DNA of 64,000 nt, taken from contig JAHBZN010000002.1 of assembly GCA_019635415.1 (NCBI GenBank), forward strand, positions 1,283,154-1,347,153, in the 5' to 3' direction. A program made the translations under genes and the position numbers. Positions 55,418 through 63,434 of this stretch are shown piece after piece; position 1 is the first letter of the stretch; each line of letters begins with the position of its first letter. The DNA is from Ramlibacter sp. (GTDB lineage: Bacteria > Pseudomonadota > Gammaproteobacteria > Burkholderiales > Burkholderiaceae_C). The notes beneath the pieces are model-generated. The model did not search any database, had not been told where the DNA came from, and worked only from the letters and a program-made list of their open reading frames with translations.

Positions 55418-56685
55418 GCGGGCACCGGTTCGGCTGAGCCGGCGGTCCGGGGCACGGGATCGGACGCCGTGAGGGTCTGCTGGCCATACGCAAGGAGCAG
55501 GCCGGTCAGCACACAGAAGAATTCGCCGATCAGCGCGTCGAACACTGCGGAGTTGAACAGGCAGGCAATGGCCATCACGGCGAGCACCGACTGCATGGCA
55601 TGCTGTGCGGTCGGAGCGAAACGCTGGCTGTCGCGCACCGCGGCAGCGAAGAACGCCAGCAGCAGCAAGATGCCTCCCAGGCCCAGATGGACGCCCCACA
55701 ACAGGAATTCCTGGTGCGGGTTTCGTACCTTGGCGGTTCCCGGGATCGGATTCGGACCCTCGAGTCGCAAATACTGCTGGTTCCAACTGCCCACGCCAAA
55801 GCCAGTGAAGGGGCGTTGAGCGATGGCCTCTAGCGAGCGCCGCCAGAAATTGAGTCGCATCCCGGAAGAGGTGGCGATGTCTTGCTGGCTCTGGTAGGCA
55901 TTGACCTCCGAGACAACTTCAGTCAACCGCACCTTGAACTGTGGCGAAACCGCCATGGTCAGCCCCACCAGCAAGACAGGCGCCAGGAACGCTGCCGCCA
56001 GCCATCGCCGGGGCACAGCCCACAGCAGCGCCAGTGAAATGACGCCCAGCAGCGCCATCTGGCCGCTGCGACCCGGCATCATGAACAGGATATTGACCGC
56101 GCTGATCGCGGCGAGGCCCAGGGCCAGCCAACGACCCTGCCGGCCGGGGAAGGACGCTCTCAGGTGCCAGCAGACGGCGGCAAAAGCGGCCGTCATGATG
56201 GTTTGGTCCAGATAGCTCGAGTACACCGTCGCGATGGAGTTGCGTGGCGTCGAGGGTACCCAGAATACGGGCACATGCAGGTACAGCAGGCACGAGGTCA
56301 GCACCACGAAGGCCTGGACGCCCAGGTACAGGCCCAGCGCCATCCGGGCCTCGCGGGGGGAACGGATCAGCAGCAGCACCGCCGGAATGAGCAGCAGCTT
56401 GCCATACTTGGCCACGTCCCCCAGCGCCTCATGCCAGGGCGCGGTGGTGTAGACGAGGCTGAATGCGAGCGCAGCGAGCATCACAAGAACCATCCTTACG
56501 CTGCGGCTTTGCGCCAGCAGGGGCTGGCGCCTCCCGCCGAGCAGCCCACCGATCAGGACGCCTGCGGCGACGAGCAGGATCAGGAGCTTGGACACGTTGA
56601 TGGCGGCCAGGGAGATCGGGACGGAAGCCGCCAGCAGATACACCGGCCAAGGGCGAAGGGCCTCCCATATTCTCTTTCCCGTCAC
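55414..56685 (-). CDS. O-antigen ligase-like membrane protein (WaaL/Wzy_C type)
   Basis: This 423-residue protein has about 11-12 hydrophobic helices and the Wzy_C-type periplasmic loop with PFTGFGVGSWNQQYLRLEG and NPHQEFLLWGVHLGLGGI, which holds the conserved His and Gly residues. WaaL joins O-antigen to lipid A-core in the periplasm; Wzy polymerases look similar. Standing next to msbA and core glycosyltransferases favours a ligase. It is divergent from the WaaE-like gene with only 61 bp between the starts, so the two promoters overlap or face each other. Confidence 0.88.
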   Translation of the reverse strand: MTGKRIWEALRPWPVYLLAASVPISLAAINVSKLLILLVAAGVLIGGLLGGRRQPLLAQSRSVRMVLVMLAALAFSLVYTTAPWHEALGDVAKYGKLLLIPAVLLLIRSPREARMALGLYLGVQAFVVLTSCLLYLHVPVFWVPSTPRNSIATVYSSYLDQTIMTAAFAAVCWHLRASFPGRQGRWLALGLAAISAVNILFMMPGRSGQMALLGVISLALLWAVPRRWLAAAFLAPVLLVGLTMAVSPQFKVRLTEVVSEVNAYQSQQDIATSSGMRLNFWRRSLEAIAQRPFTGFGVGSWNQQYLRLEGPNPIPGTAKVRNPHQEFLLWGVHLGLGGILLLLAFFAAAVRDSQRFAPTAQHAMQSVLAVMAIACLFNSAVFDALIGEFFCVLTGLLLAYGQQTLTASDPVPRTAGSAEPVPA

Positions 56686-56746
56686 CCGGTAACCTCATAA
56701 TTGCAGACAAGCCCGGATTATCTACCCAGTCCTTTCTGCCGCTTTG

Positions 56747-57508
56747 ATGCACCTGTCTGTCGTCGTCATCACCCACAACGAAGCCGCCAACATTGGCGAC
56801 TGTCTCGCCTCGGTGGCCTTCGCCGACGAGAAAATCGTGCTGGATGGCGGCAGTACCGACGATACGGTCGCGATAGCGCGGGCGCAGGGCGCGCGCGTGG
56901 CCGTGGCGGCGGACTGGCCTGGCTTCGGGCCCCAGAAGAACCGGGCCCTGGCGCTGGCCGGCGGTGACTGGGTGCTTTCGCTGGATGCCGACGAGCGCGT
57001 GACGCCGGCGCTGGCGGACGAAATACGCCAGGCCATGGCCGCCGGTGGCGAGCCGGCATTCGAAATCCCGCGCCTGACCCGCTTTTGCGGCCAGTGGATC
57101 CATCATTGCGGCTGGACGCCCGACCATGTGCTGCGCCTGTTCAAGCGTGGGTCCGCGCGTTTCAGCGACGACCTGGTGCATGAGCGCCTGCTGCTGTCCG
57201 CGGGACGGGCGGGCCGCCTGCGAACGCCTTTGTTACACGAAAGCTACCCCACGCCGGCACACTACTGGCGCAAACTGGAGGCCTACAGCGCCGCCTGGGC
57301 CCGTCAGCGTCACGCCGAAGGCCGCAGAACTTCCATGGCGCGGGCGGCTCTGTCTGGCATGGCCGCTTTTTTCCGCAGTTATGTGCTGCGCCTTGGCTTC
57401 CTGGATGGGGCCATGGGATTCGCGGTGTGTACCATGCAGGCTCAAGCCGCCTTTGGAAAATACTTTGCCTTGTACTGCCTGAACCGAGAAGATGACCCTA
57501 TTGCCTGA
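56747..57508 (+). CDS. WaaE/KdtX-like LPS core glycosyltransferase (GT2)
   Basis: This 253-residue protein is a GT2 enzyme of the LPS core beta-1,4-glucosyltransferase (WaaE/KdtX) type. It has VVVITHNEAANIGDCLASV, KIVLDGGSTDDTVAIA, the DxD-type motif SLDADERVTP and YPTPAHYWRKLEAYSAAWARQR. The start ATG 56747 is preferred over the TTG one codon before. Its 3' end overlaps the tolB start by 17 bp, linking an LPS gene and the Tol system in one transcript. Confidence 0.88.
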   Translation: MHLSVVVITHNEAANIGDCLASVAFADEKIVLDGGSTDDTVAIARAQGARVAVAADWPGFGPQKNRALALAGGDWVLSLDADERVTPALADEIRQAMAAGGEPAFEIPRLTRFCGQWIHHCGWTPDHVLRLFKRGSARFSDDLVHERLLLSAGRAGRLRTPLLHESYPTPAHYWRKLEAYSAAWARQRHAEGRRTSMARAALSGMAAFFRSYVLRLGFLDGAMGFAVCTMQAQAAFGKYFALYCLNREDDPIA

Positions 57509-58787
57509 CCTGAACAGCCCTCCCTCGCGCCGCCTGATCCTGGGGGGCATGCTGGCCACGTCGTTGACTCCGGTGCTGGCCCAGTTCCGCGTGGAAGTCA
57601 CTGGCGTGGGCATGACGCAGTTGCCGATCGCTGTCACGGCGTTTCGCGGAGACGAGGCCTCGCCTCAGAAAATTGGCGCCATCGTGCAGGCCGACCTCGA
57701 GCGCAGCGGGCAGTTCCGCGCCGTGGATGGCACGGGCGTCGCCCTGGACGAGACGAGCCGACCCGATGTGGCCCTGTGGCGCCAGCGCCGCGCGGACTCC
57801 CTGGTGACCGGCAGCGTCTCGCGCCTGGCCGATGGCCGCTACGACGTGCGTTTCAGGCTCTGGGACGTGGTGCAGGGGCAGGACCTCGGCGGTCAGAGCT
57901 ACGCCGTGACCACGGGCGATCTGCGGCTGGCAGCCCACCGCATTGCCGACGTGATCTACGAAAAGCTGACCGGCGACAAGGGTGTGTTTTCCACGCGCAT
58001 CGCCTATGTGACCAAGGCGGGCTCCCGCTACAACCTCTGGGTGGCCGATGCCGACGGCGAGAACGCGCAGACGGCGCTGGCCAGTCCCGAGCCCATCATA
58101 TCGCCGGCCTGGTCGCCCAGCGGCGGCGAACTGGCCTACGTGTCGTTCGAGTCGCGCAAGCCCGTGGTCTACGTGCACGACGTGGCCACTGGCAAACGCC
58201 GGCTGATTGCCAACTTCCGTGGCTCCAACAGCGCACCGGCCTGGTCGCCCGATGGCCGCTCGCTCGCCGTCACGCTCAGCCGGGACGGTGGCTCGCAGCT
58301 TTACACCATCGACGCGCGTGGCGGCGAGCCGCGCCGGCTCACCCAGTCGGCCAGCATCGACACCGAGCCCGTCTACTCGCCCGACGGCAAAAGCATCTAC
58401 TTTGTGAGCGACCGCGGTGGCGCGCCGCAGATCTACCGCATGTCGCCCACCGGCGGTTCGCCCGAGCGCGTGACCTTTACCGGGGGTTACAACATTTCGC
58501 CCGCCATCAGTCCCGACGGACGCTGGCTGGCCTACATTTCCCGGATCGGGGGGGCCTTCAAGCTGCAAGTCATGGAACTGGCCAGTTCGACGGTGACCTC
58601 CATCACGGAGACGTCGGCCGACGAAAGCCCGAGTTTCGCGCCCAATGGCCGACTCATCGTCTATGCCACCCAGCAGCAGGGCCGCGAGGCATTGATGACC
58701 ACCACGCTGGACGGCAAGATCAAGGCCCGCCTGGCAGGGCAGGGTGGAGACATTCGCGAACCGGACTGGGGTCCGTTTCAGAAGTAA
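57492..58787 (+). CDS. tolB: Tol-Pal system protein TolB
   Basis: TolB is a periplasmic beta-propeller protein that links Pal, TolA and the outer membrane. The 431-residue protein has an N-terminal alpha/beta domain, then six propeller blades with repeated SPAWSPSGGELAYVSF, APAWSPDGRSLAV, EPVYSPDGKSIYFVSDRGG and SPAISPDGRWLAYISR. The signal peptide PPSRRLILGGMLATSLTPVLA contains a twin Arg followed by LIL, so Tat export is possible. pal follows 24 bp later. tolQ, tolR and tolA are not upstream, where most Gram-negatives have them. Confidence 0.96.
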   Translation: MTLLPDLNSPPSRRLILGGMLATSLTPVLAQFRVEVTGVGMTQLPIAVTAFRGDEASPQKIGAIVQADLERSGQFRAVDGTGVALDETSRPDVALWRQRRADSLVTGSVSRLADGRYDVRFRLWDVVQGQDLGGQSYAVTTGDLRLAAHRIADVIYEKLTGDKGVFSTRIAYVTKAGSRYNLWVADADGENAQTALASPEPIISPAWSPSGGELAYVSFESRKPVVYVHDVATGKRRLIANFRGSNSAPAWSPDGRSLAVTLSRDGGSQLYTIDARGGEPRRLTQSASIDTEPVYSPDGKSIYFVSDRGGAPQIYRMSPTGGSPERVTFTGGYNISPAISPDGRWLAYISRIGGAFKLQVMELASSTVTSITETSADESPSFAPNGRLIVYATQQQGREALMTTTLDGKIKARLAGQGGDIREPDWGPFQK

Positions 58788-58811
58788 ACCGCAATTTCAG
58801 GAGGTTTTTGG

Positions 58812-59363
58812 ATGAAGAAACGCATGTTTCTGGCGGCGGCTCTGGTCGCTGTGCTGGTGGGCTGCAGCTCGGGTGTGAAGCTCAATGACGTGCCGGTCGA
58901 GGACAAGACCGGCAGTTCGGTGACCGGGACTTCCGGCACGACCACGCCGGGCGCCGACGCCGGTAGCGCGACCAAGAGCAATGTGGCGCCGGTGGACCTG
59001 AACAACGACGCCAAGCCGGGCGCAGGCCCCACCGGTGTGGCCCGCATCATCTATTTCGACTACGACAGCTTCGTCATCAAGCCGGAGTTCCAGTCGGTGA
59101 TCGAGCAGCATGCGCAGTTCATCCGTGCCAACAGCGCCCGCAAGGTCGTGATCGAAGGCCACACCGACGAGCGCGGCGGACGCGAATACAACCTGGCGCT
59201 GGGACAGAAGCGCGCCGAGGCCGTGCGTCGCGCGCTGAGCCTGCTGGGCGTGCCCGACAGCCAGGTCGAGGCCGTGAGCTTCGGCAAGGAAAAGCCCGCC
59301 AACCCGGGCCATGACGAGGCGGCCATGACCGAGAACCGCCGCGCCGAGATCGCGTACCGCTGA
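58812..59363 (+). CDS. pal: Peptidoglycan-associated lipoprotein Pal
   Basis: Pal is an outer-membrane lipoprotein that binds peptidoglycan and TolB. The 183-residue protein has a lipobox with Cys18 (VLVGC), a Thr/Gly-rich linker and an OmpA-like domain (about 75-183) with IYFDYDSFVIKPEFQSVI, IEGHTDERGGREYNLALGQKRA and ENRRAEIAYR. The Asp and Arg residues that bind meso-DAP are present. A good AGGAGG precedes the start. The stop overlaps the cpoB start by one base. Confidence 0.97.
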   Translation: MKKRMFLAAALVAVLVGCSSGVKLNDVPVEDKTGSSVTGTSGTTTPGADAGSATKSNVAPVDLNNDAKPGAGPTGVARIIYFDYDSFVIKPEFQSVIEQHAQFIRANSARKVVIEGHTDERGGREYNLALGQKRAEAVRRALSLLGVPDSQVEAVSFGKEKPANPGHDEAAMTENRRAEIAYR

Positions 59364-60175
59364 TGGCGCGCCGCATGCTCTCCCCCCTGTGGTTGCGCGC
59401 TGGCGCCACCACGCTGTTCGCGGCGCTGGCCCTGGCAGCGCCAGCCTCCCATGCGGCACTGTTTGAAGACGACGAGGCACGCAAGGCGATCCTTGACCTG
59501 CGCCAGAAAGTCGAGGCCAATCGCCAGGCGGCCGATGCCGCCAACCAGAAGCTGGCCGAGGAGGCCCGCCGTGCCAGCGAAGAAAACGTTCAGATGCGCC
59601 GCAGCCTGCTGGATCTGCAGAACCAGATCGAGCTGCTGCGTGGCGAGCTGGCCAGCTCGCGGGGGCAGCAGGAGCAGCTCACGCGCGCCGTGAGCGACAT
59701 GCAGCAGCGCCAGAAGGACCTGGCCCAGGGCGTGGACGACCGCCTGCGCAAGTTCGAGCCGGCCAAGGTCTCGGTCGATGGCCAGGAGTTCTCGGTCGAG
59801 CCGAACGAGAAGCGTGATTTCGAGGCGGCGCTCGCCACCTTCCGGCGTGGCGAGTTCCCGGCGGCGCAGGCGGCCTTTGCCGATTTCCTCAAGCGCAATC
59901 CACAGACGGGCTACGCGCCCTCGGCGCTGTTCTGGCTGGGCAATGCGCAGTACGCCACGCGCGACTACACCGGCGCCATCGCCAACTTCCGGGCGCTGCT
60001 CACGCGCGCTCCCGATCACCTGCGCGCGCCCGAGGCCGTGCTGTCGATCGCCAACTGCCAGATCGAGCTCAAGGACACCCGTTCCGCGCGCAAGACGCTC
60101 GATGACCTCATGAAGGCCTATCCCCAGTCCGAGGCTGCGGGCGCGGCCAAGGAACGGCTGGCGCGGCTCAAGTAG
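59363..60175 (+). CDS. cpoB: Cell division coordinator CpoB (YbgF)
   Basis: CpoB links outer-membrane constriction by Tol-Pal to septal peptidoglycan synthesis. The 270-residue protein has a signal peptide ending near PASHAALFED, a coiled-coil part (about 35-125) with RQKVEANRQAADAANQKLAEE, and three TPR-like repeats with FRRGEFPAAQAAFADFLKRNP, YAPSALFWLGNAQYATRDYTG and KTLDDLMKAYPQSEAAGAAKERL. Third gene of tolB-pal-cpoB, as usual. Confidence 0.95.
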   Translation: MARRMLSPLWLRAGATTLFAALALAAPASHAALFEDDEARKAILDLRQKVEANRQAADAANQKLAEEARRASEENVQMRRSLLDLQNQIELLRGELASSRGQQEQLTRAVSDMQQRQKDLAQGVDDRLRKFEPAKVSVDGQEFSVEPNEKRDFEAALATFRRGEFPAAQAAFADFLKRNPQTGYAPSALFWLGNAQYATRDYTGAIANFRALLTRAPDHLRAPEAVLSIANCQIELKDTRSARKTLDDLMKAYPQSEAAGAAKERLARLK

Positions 60176-60222
60176 TGCCACCACGGCGCGCCGGGGCAGG
60201 GCGCGCCGCCTAAAATCGGGGG

Positions 60223-61338
60223 ATGCAAGCCTCTGACCTTTCCGCGCTCACCACCCAGGTGCTGTGGGCCGCCTTTGTCCTGTCCCTGGTGTTCGGCGCC
60301 ATTGCGCAGCGCACGCACTTCTGCACCATGGGCGCTGTCAGCGACGTGGTCAACATGGGCGACTGGACCCGCATGCGCCAATGGGGGCTGGCCATCGGCG
60401 TGGCCATGATCGGGTTTGCCGTGCTCGTGGCCTCGGGCCAGGTCGATCCGTCCAAGACGCTGTATGCCTCCAACCGTTTCATCTGGCTGTCCGCCGCGAC
60501 CGGCGGGGCGCTGTTCGGCTTTGGCATGGTGCTGGCGTCGGGTTGCGGCAGCAAGACCCTGGTGCGCATTGGCGGGGGCAGCCTCAAGTCGCTGGTGGTG
60601 TTTGGCGTGATGGGCGTGGCGGCCTTTGCCACGCTCAAGGGCATCACGGCCGTGGCACGGGTCGCCACGGTGGACCGCGTTGCTATGGAAATGGGAGCAG
60701 GAACCTCCCTGCCAGCCTGGGCTTCCAGCACTTTTGGCTTTCAGTCGGCGCTGGCATGGCTGGTTTTTGCCGTGGTGCTGGGAGGCGCCCTGGTGGTCTG
60801 GGCGCTGATCGGGCCGGACTTCCGCCGCTTTGACAACCTGCTCGCAGGCCTGGGCGTGGGGGGCGTGATCGTTGCCATGTGGTGGGTCAGCGGCAAGCTG
60901 GGCTATGTGCCCGAGCACCCCGACACCCTGCAGGAAGCCTTTGTCGGCACCAACTCCGGACGCGCCGAGGCACTGAGCTTTGTCTCGCCCGTGGCCTACA
61001 CCCTCGACTGGCTCATGTTCTTCAGTGACAAGAGCAAGGTGCTGACCGTGGGCATCGTGTCCGTGCTGGGCGTGGTGCTGGGCTCCGCCGGCGCCGCGCT
61101 CGCAGCCCGCAGCTTCCGGTGGGAAGGCTTTGGCAGCACCGAGGACGTGGCCAACCACCTGGTGGGCGGCGCGCTCATGGGGGTGGGCGGCGTGACGGCC
61201 ATGGGCTGCACCGTGGGCCAGGGCCTGAGCGGCATCTCCACGCTGAGCCTGACCAGCTTTGTCGCCGTGGCCGCCATCCTGGCTGGCGCCGTGGCCGCCT
61301 TCAAATACCAGATCTGGCGCCTGGAGCGCATGGGTTGA
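60223..61338 (+). CDS. YeeE/YedE-family sulfur compound transporter, carrying a 20-residue repeat insertion
   Basis: YeeE (TsuA) takes up thiosulfate through a helical membrane protein with conserved cysteines. This 371-residue protein has about nine helices and three such Cys sites: THFCTMGAVSD (Cys34), LASGCGSKTLVRIGGG (Cys108) and AMGCTVGQGLSGIS (Cys329). Residues about 154-173 (AMEMGAGTSLPAWASSTFGF) are encoded by a 60-bp interspersed element, in the loop before helix SALAWLVFAVVLGGALVVW. It is followed by tcdA with a 4-base TTGA overlap. A TusA-like partner was not found. Confidence 0.9.
   Translation: MQASDLSALTTQVLWAAFVLSLVFGAIAQRTHFCTMGAVSDVVNMGDWTRMRQWGLAIGVAMIGFAVLVASGQVDPSKTLYASNRFIWLSAATGGALFGFGMVLASGCGSKTLVRIGGGSLKSLVVFGVMGVAAFATLKGITAVARVATVDRVAMEMGAGTSLPAWASSTFGFQSALAWLVFAVVLGGALVVWALIGPDFRRFDNLLAGLGVGGVIVAMWWVSGKLGYVPEHPDTLQEAFVGTNSGRAEALSFVSPVAYTLDWLMFFSDKSKVLTVGIVSVLGVVLGSAGAALAARSFRWEGFGSTEDVANHLVGGALMGVGGVTAMGCTVGQGLSGISTLSLTSFVAVAAILAGAVAAFKYQIWRLERMG
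60682..60741 (+). repeat. 60-bp interspersed element, copy 8 (inside the yeeE-like gene, sense)
   Basis: It begins GCTATGGAAATGGGAGC and has TGGGCTTCCAGC at bases 37-48. It is the most divergent copy in the second half but keeps the register and frame 0, with Ala at codons 1, 6 and 14. The end TTTTGGCTTT resembles that of copies 3 and 5. Confidence 0.65.
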
Positions 61339-62129
61339 GTGCCGATCTGGCTCCCGGGGAGGCCGACCTGCAGCGCCGCTTTGGCGGCCTGGAGCGCCTG
61401 TACGGCGTGCCGGGCGCAGCGGCCATCCGGGCCGCGCGCGTGGCCGTTGTGGGCCTTGGCGGCGTGGGCTCCTGGGCCGCCGACGCCCTGGCGCGCAGTG
61501 GTGTGGGGGAACTCACGCTGATCGACCTGGACCATGTGGCCGAATCCAACATCAACCGGCAGATCCACGCGCTGGCCGACACCGTGGGCCAGGCCAAAGT
61601 GCTGGCCATGCGCGATCGCATAGCGCAGATCCATCCCGGTTGCCAGGTCCACGCCGTGGAGGAATTCGTCGAGCCGGGCAACTGGCCCGGTCTCTTGCCC
61701 GGCACCGTCGATGCGGTCATCGACGCCTGTGACCAGGTCAAGGCCAAGACCGCCATGGCGGCCTGGGCGCGCGAAGGGCGGCGGCTGTTCATCTCCGTGG
61801 GCGCCGCTGGCGGCAAGCGGCTGGCGCACAAGGTGGACATCGACGACCTGGCCCACACCACGCACGACCCGCTGCTGGCCCAGCTGCGCTACCGCCTGCG
61901 CAGGGAGCACGGCGCCCCCAGGGAGGGCAAGACCATCGGGGTGGCCTGCGTGTTCAGCCGCGAGGCCGTGGCGCCGCCCGACCCGTCGTGTGCAGTGGAG
62001 GGCGATGGGTCACTCAACTGCCACGGCTATGGCTCCGTGGTCAGCGTCACCGCCACCTTCGGCCAGTGCGCGGCCGGCTGGGTGCTGGACCGGCTGGCCA
62101 GCCGGGCAGGCACTCAAACGACGCTATAA
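61335..62129 (+). CDS. tcdA: tRNA threonylcarbamoyladenosine dehydratase (TTG start)
   Basis: TcdA (CsdL) uses ATP to cyclise t6A37 of tRNA to ct6A. The ~264-residue protein has a ThiF-type E1-like fold: VAVVGLGGVGSWAADALARSGVGELTLIDLD near residue 35 (in part), ESNINRQIHAL, VIDACDQVKAKTAM and a GSLNCHGYGSVVSVTATFG end with a Cys. No ATG stands near the domain start; TTG 61335 overlaps the upstream stop codon (TTGA). In E. coli TcdA works with the CsdA-CsdE sulfur relay, so standing behind a sulfur transporter gene is suggestive. Confidence 0.92.
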   Translation: MSADLAPGEADLQRRFGGLERLYGVPGAAAIRAARVAVVGLGGVGSWAADALARSGVGELTLIDLDHVAESNINRQIHALADTVGQAKVLAMRDRIAQIHPGCQVHAVEEFVEPGNWPGLLPGTVDAVIDACDQVKAKTAMAAWAREGRRLFISVGAAGGKRLAHKVDIDDLAHTTHDPLLAQLRYRLRREHGAPREGKTIGVACVFSREAVAPPDPSCAVEGDGSLNCHGYGSVVSVTATFGQCAAGWVLDRLASRAGTQTTL

Positions 62130-62130
62130 T
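62125..62130 (+). promoter_or_regulatory. -10 box of the tRNA-Lys promoter
   Basis: A perfect TATAAT overlaps the tcdA stop codon (TAA 62127-62129). The mature tRNA begins 47 bp downstream, which fits a short processed leader. No good -35 was found 17 bp upstream. Confidence 0.6.
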
Positions 62131-62176
62131 CGTGGGCTTTGCTGCACCTTTTGGGTGAGAAACGGCAAAAGAGTGT

Positions 62177-62252
62177 GGGACGTTAGCTCAGTTGGTAGAG
62201 CAGCGGACTTTTAATCCGTTGGTCACAAGTTCGAATCTTGTACGTCCTACCA
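62177..62252 (+). tRNA. tRNA-Lys (anticodon TTT)
   Basis: This 76-base cloverleaf has D-arm GCTCAGTTGGTAGAGC, anticodon stem CGGAC/GTCCG-like with loop CTTTTAA, T-arm ACAAGTTCGAATCTTGT and encoded CCA end. The acceptor stem GGGACGT/ACGTCCT has six Watson-Crick pairs and a G1-U72 wobble at the tip, where most tRNA-Lys have G-C. The 3' half could be a phage attachment site, given the accessory genes downstream, but no second copy of it lies in the window. Confidence 0.96.
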
Positions 62253-62260
62253 AATCTCTC

Positions 62261-62298
62261 AAGCCCTGTAGCCCGCTGCGGTCACAGGGCTTTCTTTT
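62261..62298 (+). terminator. Rho-independent terminator after tRNA-Lys
   Basis: AAGCCCTGT and ACAGGGCTT form a perfect 9-bp stem around a 14-base loop, followed by TCTTTT. Confidence 0.88.
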
Positions 62299-62320
62299 CG
62301 ACCGCCAATAGCGCGCCGCA

Positions 62321-62430
62321 GCCTTTGGCACCAATTTACGCCGCCTTTGGCACCATTTACACCGGCTTTGGCACCGCTTTAACTGCCCGATTGACGGCCC
62401 CTTTGGCACCATTGACGCCCCTTTGGCACC
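62321..62430 (+). repeat. Five-unit direct-repeat array CTTTGGCACC
   Basis: The 10-mer CTTTGGCACC occurs at 62323, 62345, 62366, 62401 and 62421. The spacings are 22, 21, 35 and 20 bp, close to two helix turns except for one longer gap. Parts of the flanks are also alike (GCC or CCC before, ATT or AATTT after), giving units of about 21 bp. The array lies between the tRNA-Lys terminator and the 3' end of the SRAP gene. It resembles iterons or the arm-type sites of an integrase. Confidence 0.85.
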
Positions 62431-62434
62431 AAAG

Positions 62435-63124
62435 TTAAAGGTCTAGCCGCCCGGTGGCGCCGCGTGATGCCGCCTTCTTTGGCCTCGCTGGCAGCGGATC
62501 AGGCACCGCGTCCAAAGGCCCGGTCCACTGCCGGAAGAACTTCGACGCATCAGCCACCGAGCATTCCAGCCAGCGCCCGTACTCCTCAGGCGCCAGAATC
62601 ACGACCATCCGCTTTTCATCGGATGGCCGGTGCATCCTGCTCATGACTGGATGACCGTCCGCGTTCACGGTGAGCATGGCAAACGTAAAGGCCTCTTGCC
62701 CGTCGGGATGCCGCCAGCGCCTGTAGATGCCAGCAATCCCCATTGGCACGGCTCCGGGCTGCTGAATTCGCCACCGCTCGGCCTTGCCGCTCTCCCAGTT
62801 CGGCTCATAGATGTACTCGGCAGGAATGACGCACCGCCACCCCTTTTTCCAGGACTCTCGGAAGCTGGGCTTGATCGCCACGGTCTCAGATCGAGCGTTG
62901 TAGGTTTTGCGCCCCTGCGCGACCTCAACGGCAAAGTGTGGCAACAAGCCAAACATGCCGTCATGAACTTGAAACTTGCTTGCCGAGCCAGGCTCACCGA
63001 GCCGGATGAACGGTGCCAGGCCCGTAGGCCAGACGTCCGCAGGCACCTGATCGATGCCCCTCTCGACGCCAAAGAAGGTCAGCAGTCGATCGCTACTTGT
63101 GACTGGACGGTAGTTGGAACACAC
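62435..63124 (-). CDS. SRAP (YedK/HMCES)-type protein; GTG start exposes Cys2
   Basis: SRAP proteins form a covalent bond between Cys2 and abasic sites in single-stranded DNA. Catalysis needs Cys directly after the start Met. An ATG start at 63160 would bury this Cys at residue 14; the GTG at 63122-63124 gives Met-Cys-Ser-Asn-Tyr-Arg and fits the family. The 229-residue protein then has TYNARSETVA (with the Asn), a Glu in EYIYEPNW and the His in SRMHRPSDEKRM. A clear ribosome site is lacking. It stands at the edge of the accessory region; SRAP genes are common on phages. Confidence 0.88.
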   Translation of the reverse strand: MCSNYRPVTSSDRLLTFFGVERGIDQVPADVWPTGLAPFIRLGEPGSASKFQVHDGMFGLLPHFAVEVAQGRKTYNARSETVAIKPSFRESWKKGWRCVIPAEYIYEPNWESGKAERWRIQQPGAVPMGIAGIYRRWRHPDGQEAFTFAMLTVNADGHPVMSRMHRPSDEKRMVVILAPEEYGRWLECSVADASKFFRQWTGPLDAVPDPLPARPKKAASRGATGRLDL

Positions 63125-63166
63125 ACAACCATGATACGGCGGCGTCACCCCGACCGCCAACGATGA

Positions 63167-63187
63167 AGGGCCGGCAAGGCCGGCCCT
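63167..63187 (-). terminator. Hairpin between the small-protein genes and the SRAP gene
   Basis: AGGGCCGGC and GCCGGCCCT form a 9-bp stem with a 3-base loop, 19 bp after the stop codon of the 75-residue protein gene. There is no T run, so termination is uncertain. Confidence 0.5.
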
Positions 63188-63206
63188 CAGGGTCGTTGCG
63201 TGTTGG

Positions 63207-63434
63207 CTACAGAACGTCGGCGTACCTCAATTGCTCGTCCGGCGTCAGGGCCTGCATGAAGTTCAGCACCCGCAGAAGGTCAAGGCTCACATGGCTGACG
63301 TCCCCGACCCATTCCCAAGACGCCGACTCTTTGGCCGCTTGGCTGGCATGGTTGGCCAGGGCGGCCTTCACGCGGTCGACCAGCTGGTCGCATAGCTGAT
63401 TCGTCTCCTGGTATGTTTGAGCGGCCGTTTTCAT
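63207..63434 (-). CDS. Small hypothetical protein (75 aa)
   Basis: I do not recognise this protein. It is predicted to be mostly helical: TAAQTYQETNQLCDQLVDRV, then a Trp-containing ASWEWVGDVSHVSLDLLRVL segment. It overlaps the upstream small gene by 4 bases (ATGA), which supports both as real genes. Size, helical nature and place suggest a phage or island accessory protein. Confidence 0.65.
   Translation of the reverse strand: MKTAAQTYQETNQLCDQLVDRVKAALANHASQAAKESASWEWVGDVSHVSLDLLRVLNFMQALTPDEQLRYADVL

Noticed and set aside
62321..62430. CTTTGGCACC repeats as a CRISPR array
   Set aside because: Repeat units are only 10-13 bp and the spacers are 10-25 bp and partly alike; no cas genes are near.
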